A stretch of 64,000 nt of DNA from Ferrimonas sp048263965 (lineage in GTDB: Bacteria > Pseudomonadota > Gammaproteobacteria > Enterobacterales > Shewanellaceae), in the NCBI RefSeq assembly GCF_048263965.1, contig NZ_JBLXDO010000012.1:1-64000 (forward strand), given 5' to 3'. The notes under the pieces were generated by a model, which did no database searches, was not told the DNA's origin, and worked only from the letters and a program-made list of their open reading frames with translations. This document shows positions 61,816 through 64,000 of the stretch, piece by piece. Made by a program: the position numbers and the translations under genes. How positions within the stretch are numbered: the first letter of the stretch is position 1; each line of letters opens with the position of its first letter.

Positions 61816-63768
61816 CTATGCCGGGGATTTACCCTTGGTTTTACGGCCCTTAGCCGCGCGACTGCCTCGACCCGGACTGCGCGATCCCTTTCTGCCGCGC
61901 CGGCTGGGGGCCGACACCCCTCGCAGGGATTCGGGCAGATGCTCCCGGGCACCCGAGACCAGGGCCTGAAGCTGTTCGGTCAAGGGGCCCATAAACCCCT
62001 GGTAACTGAGCTGACGCTCCCGTATCGACTCCAGTGCCGACTCCCAGCGGGCGGTCATATCCGGGGTGGTGGCACTCTCGGGCAGACTGGCGATCAGCGC
62101 CCGGCCCGCCTCCGTGGCCCGTATCTGCTTGCCCTGGCGGCTAAGGAAGCCACGCTTGAACAGCAGCTCGATGATGCCGGCCCGGGTGGCCTCGGTGCCC
62201 AGTCCGTCGGTCTCCTTGAGGATGCTCTTGAGCGCCTTGTCGGTCACATGGGCAGCGATGTTGGTCATGGCCGCCAGCAGGGTGGCATCGGTGAAATGCT
62301 TAGGGGGCTGGGTCTGCTTCTCCACCACCTCACCACGCTGGCAATGAAGAGACTGACCCTCACTCAGCTGAGGCAGATTGGTGCTCACCTCGTCGTCGCT
62401 CTTCTCTTTTTTGGGGAACAGCGCCTTCCAGCCCATCTCCACCGGCACCTTGGCGGCGGCCCGGAACAGGCCCGTGCCTATGGTAACCTCCACCTTGGTT
62501 TCATCGAAGCGGTAATCAGGGTAGAACTGCAGCAGGTACTGACGGGCAATCAGCTCATAGAGTTTTCTCTCGTCGGCAGAGAGGCTGCCGGCACCGCGCT
62601 TGTCGGTGGGGATCACCGCATGGTGGGCATCCACCTTGGCATCGTTCCACGCCTTGCCCCGCCGGCTTGTGTCCGCGCCCTCCACCGCCTGTGACAGGGC
62701 ATCGCTGTTGGCGGCGATGGCGGCGGCGACTCGGGGAGCGTCCCCATGCTGCTGACTGGGCAGGTGGCGACTGTCGGACCTGGGGTAGGTGATAAGCTGA
62801 TGCCGTTCATAGAGCGCCTGGGCCAGGTCCAGCACCCGTTGGGCACTGAAGCCAAAACGTTTGGCCGCATCGATCTGCAGGGCGGACAGGTTGTAGGGCA
62901 GCGGCGCCCCCTGGCTCTTGCGCTTCTTCGACAACGAGGAGACACTGCCGGGCTGGTCGGTAATGCGCCCGGCCACGTTCTCCGCCAGCCCCCGCGCTAG
63001 TACCCTGCCCTCCTCGTCCATGTAAGGTTTGCAGGCCTCACTGGGCACCCACTTGGCGGTGAACGCCTCGCCCGCCTCGGTAGTGAGATGAGCCAGCACT
63101 TCATAGAAGGGCTTGGAGACGAAGGACTCGATGGCCAGATCCCGGCGCACCACCAGCCCCAGCAGCGGCGTCTGCACCCGGCCCACCGACAGCACACCGG
63201 AGTAGTTCACCTTGCGCCCCTGCAGGGTGTAGGCCCGGGTCAGGTTGATGCCATAGAGCCAGTCGGCCCGGGAGCGGGCCAGGGCGGAGACCGATAGGGA
63301 GACAAAGTCACGGTTGCTGCGCAGCTGCCCCAGGGCTCGGGTGACCGCCGCCGGGGTCAGGTCGCTGACCAGCAGCCGTTTCATCCCCTGGCGCTTGGCC
63401 TGGGCCACCTTGCAGTGATGCACCACCTCATCCACCAGCAGCTGCCCTTCCCTGTCCGGATCGCCGGCGTGCACCAGCTCATCCGCCTGCTTCATCAGCT
63501 TGCGCAACACCGTCAGTTGCTTATGACACCCCTTACGGGTTTTGAGTTGCCAGTCGCCGGGAACGATGGGCAGGTGCTGCTCCTGCCAGGAGCGCCAGCT
63601 TTCGTCATAGTCTCCCGGCTCCGCCTGCTCCAGCAGATGACCGACACACCAACTGACACAATCGCCATTGCCCAGTTCAATGTAGCCCTCATGTTTCTTG
63701 TGGGGCTTGGGCAGCACGGCAGCGATGGCCCGCCCCAGGCTGGGTTTTTCGGCGATGTAGAGTCTCAT
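61816..63768 (-). CDS. topB: DNA topoisomerase III
   Basis: 650 residues from ATG 63768 (MRLYIAEKPSLGRAIAAVLP); an in-frame GTG at 63777 adds three residues. The TOPRIM domain has the acidic motif HAGDPDREGQLLVDEV. The active-site Tyr falls at residue 328 (HQLITYPRSDSRHL), the same number as in E. coli TopB. SVGRVQTPLLGLVVRRDL and LLAAMTNIA are family segments. It ends in a basic Arg/Gly/Lys/Ser tail (about 615-650) for DNA binding. Type IA topoisomerases decatenate replication intermediates. Confidence 0.96.
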   Translation of the reverse strand: MRLYIAEKPSLGRAIAAVLPKPHKKHEGYIELGNGDCVSWCVGHLLEQAEPGDYDESWRSWQEQHLPIVPGDWQLKTRKGCHKQLTVLRKLMKQADELVHAGDPDREGQLLVDEVVHHCKVAQAKRQGMKRLLVSDLTPAAVTRALGQLRSNRDFVSLSVSALARSRADWLYGINLTRAYTLQGRKVNYSGVLSVGRVQTPLLGLVVRRDLAIESFVSKPFYEVLAHLTTEAGEAFTAKWVPSEACKPYMDEEGRVLARGLAENVAGRITDQPGSVSSLSKKRKSQGAPLPYNLSALQIDAAKRFGFSAQRVLDLAQALYERHQLITYPRSDSRHLPSQQHGDAPRVAAAIAANSDALSQAVEGADTSRRGKAWNDAKVDAHHAVIPTDKRGAGSLSADERKLYELIARQYLLQFYPDYRFDETKVEVTIGTGLFRAAAKVPVEMGWKALFPKKEKSDDEVSTNLPQLSEGQSLHCQRGEVVEKQTQPPKHFTDATLLAAMTNIAAHVTDKALKSILKETDGLGTEATRAGIIELLFKRGFLSRQGKQIRATEAGRALIASLPESATTPDMTARWESALESIRERQLSYQGFMGPLTEQLQALVSGAREHLPESLRGVSAPSRRGRKGSRSPGRGSRAAKGRKTKGKSPA

Positions 63769-63840
63769 GGCGCTCACTCACTGTATGAATAGACAGTAGT
63801 GTAGCGAAAGGAGGCTCCGGTGTGAACCGGGGAAGGGGCA

Positions 63841-64000
63841 TCAGGCCTGACGACAACTGGGCGGATTAGCTGTCAGGCAGCGGCTGCAGGAGGCAACATT
63901 ACTACCATTGAGATCAATATGATTAGAGACCAGCTGGGCCAGCTTCAGGTAGAGGGGCTCATCCACGGACGAACTCCAGTTGAAAGCGTTAACTATGGTG
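63841..64000 (-). CDS. C-terminal end of an unrecognised protein
   Basis: The last 52 codons of a minus-strand gene entering from the right edge. The visible part reads NAFNWSSSVDEPLYLKLAQL and ends with ASCSRCLTANPPSCRQA. The four Cys (CSRC then C) within the last 15 residues suggest disulfides or metal binding. The frame is continuous and has the codon bias of neighbouring genes. There is too little to assign a family. It is upstream of and codirectional with topB. Confidence 0.55.
   Translation of the reverse strand, partial: TIVNAFNWSSSVDEPLYLKLAQLVSNHIDLNGSNVASCSRCLTANPPSCRQA

Noticed and set aside
1..64000. tRNA, rRNA or CRISPR arrays
   Set aside because: No cloverleaf-like CCA-adjacent segments, rRNA cores or regularly spaced repeats were noticed on reading; a tRNAscan or minced run would settle this.

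Overview
The window reads as chromosome of a facultatively anaerobic, marine-type gammaproteobacterium of the Shewanella/Ferrimonas kind (order Alteromonadales). The evidence is gene content: a secreted Tat flavoprotein of the fumarate-reductase type, a TtrS/ThsS-like two-component pair, a PhsABC/PsrABC molybdoenzyme, a YjjI/YjjW glycyl-radical pair, HypX, a lysine-riboswitch NhaC transporter and many G+C-rich housekeeping genes. The genus is an inference from memory of these families, not from a search. No rRNA, tRNA, CRISPR array, integrase or complete insertion sequence was seen.

Layout. 1-5.5 kb: the 5' end of a Tat-exported FAD protein, divergent from a LysR regulator with twin palindromes between them; a conserved hypothetical; AcuI/YhdH; a DUF885 peptidase-like protein. 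5.8-11.6 kb: a complete tripartite RND efflux operon (lipoprotein MFP, pump, OprM-type outer-membrane lipoprotein) with overlapping stops and starts. 11.5-16.6 kb: an MFS transporter coupled to a His-rich microprotein, an endonuclease/exonuclease/phosphatase-fold protein, a YbiT-type ABC-F protein and a glycine-zipper protein. 16.8-19.3 kb: LysR divergent from a PACE exporter, then a CpcT/CpeT-like protein. 19.4-21.9 kb: a divergent FixJ-type response regulator and a sensor kinase with a PhnD-like periplasmic domain (TtrSR/ThsSR type).

22.0-29.2 kb is visibly more A+T-rich than its flanks. It holds five minus-strand envelope proteins (LPP20, FlgT-like, CsgG/FlgT-like and helical lipoproteins) and, divergently, an unknown single-TM protein plus an MltC-like lytic transglycosylase. 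It is the best candidate here for an undescribed system: a FlgO/P/T-like envelope assembly with its own peptidoglycan hydrolase but no flagellar genes nearby. It lies between the sulfur-sensor pair and phsABC (30.0-33.8 kb), which carries two copies of one 14-bp palindrome 94 bp apart upstream.

34-48 kb is mostly metabolism: an alpha/beta hydrolase, a YqfO/NIF3-type protein, a CBS protein, a YeiE-like LysR, NAD synthetase, an Old Yellow Enzyme, lysA coupled to a riboswitch-controlled NhaC-family transporter, a YeiH-type exporter, Mn-dependent pyrophosphatase, a lipoprotein, MetY, and a Tsx/OmpK porin. 49.5-54.1 kb carries a second RND system (AcrAB type, no outer-membrane gene) whose pump stop codon lies in the terminal inverted repeat of a ~248-bp MITE-like element. 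54.4-64 kb: a DUF533/TerB-like protein, HypX, a small RelA/SpoT-type synthetase, an L,D-transpeptidase, a DEDDh exonuclease, YjjW/YjjI, topoisomerase III, and the C-terminal end of an unrecognised gene.

Three genes too short for routine calling are proposed: a 59-residue His-rich membrane protein (12775-12954), a 50-residue hydrophobic protein (43783-43935) and a 29-residue hydrophobic peptide (49547-49636).
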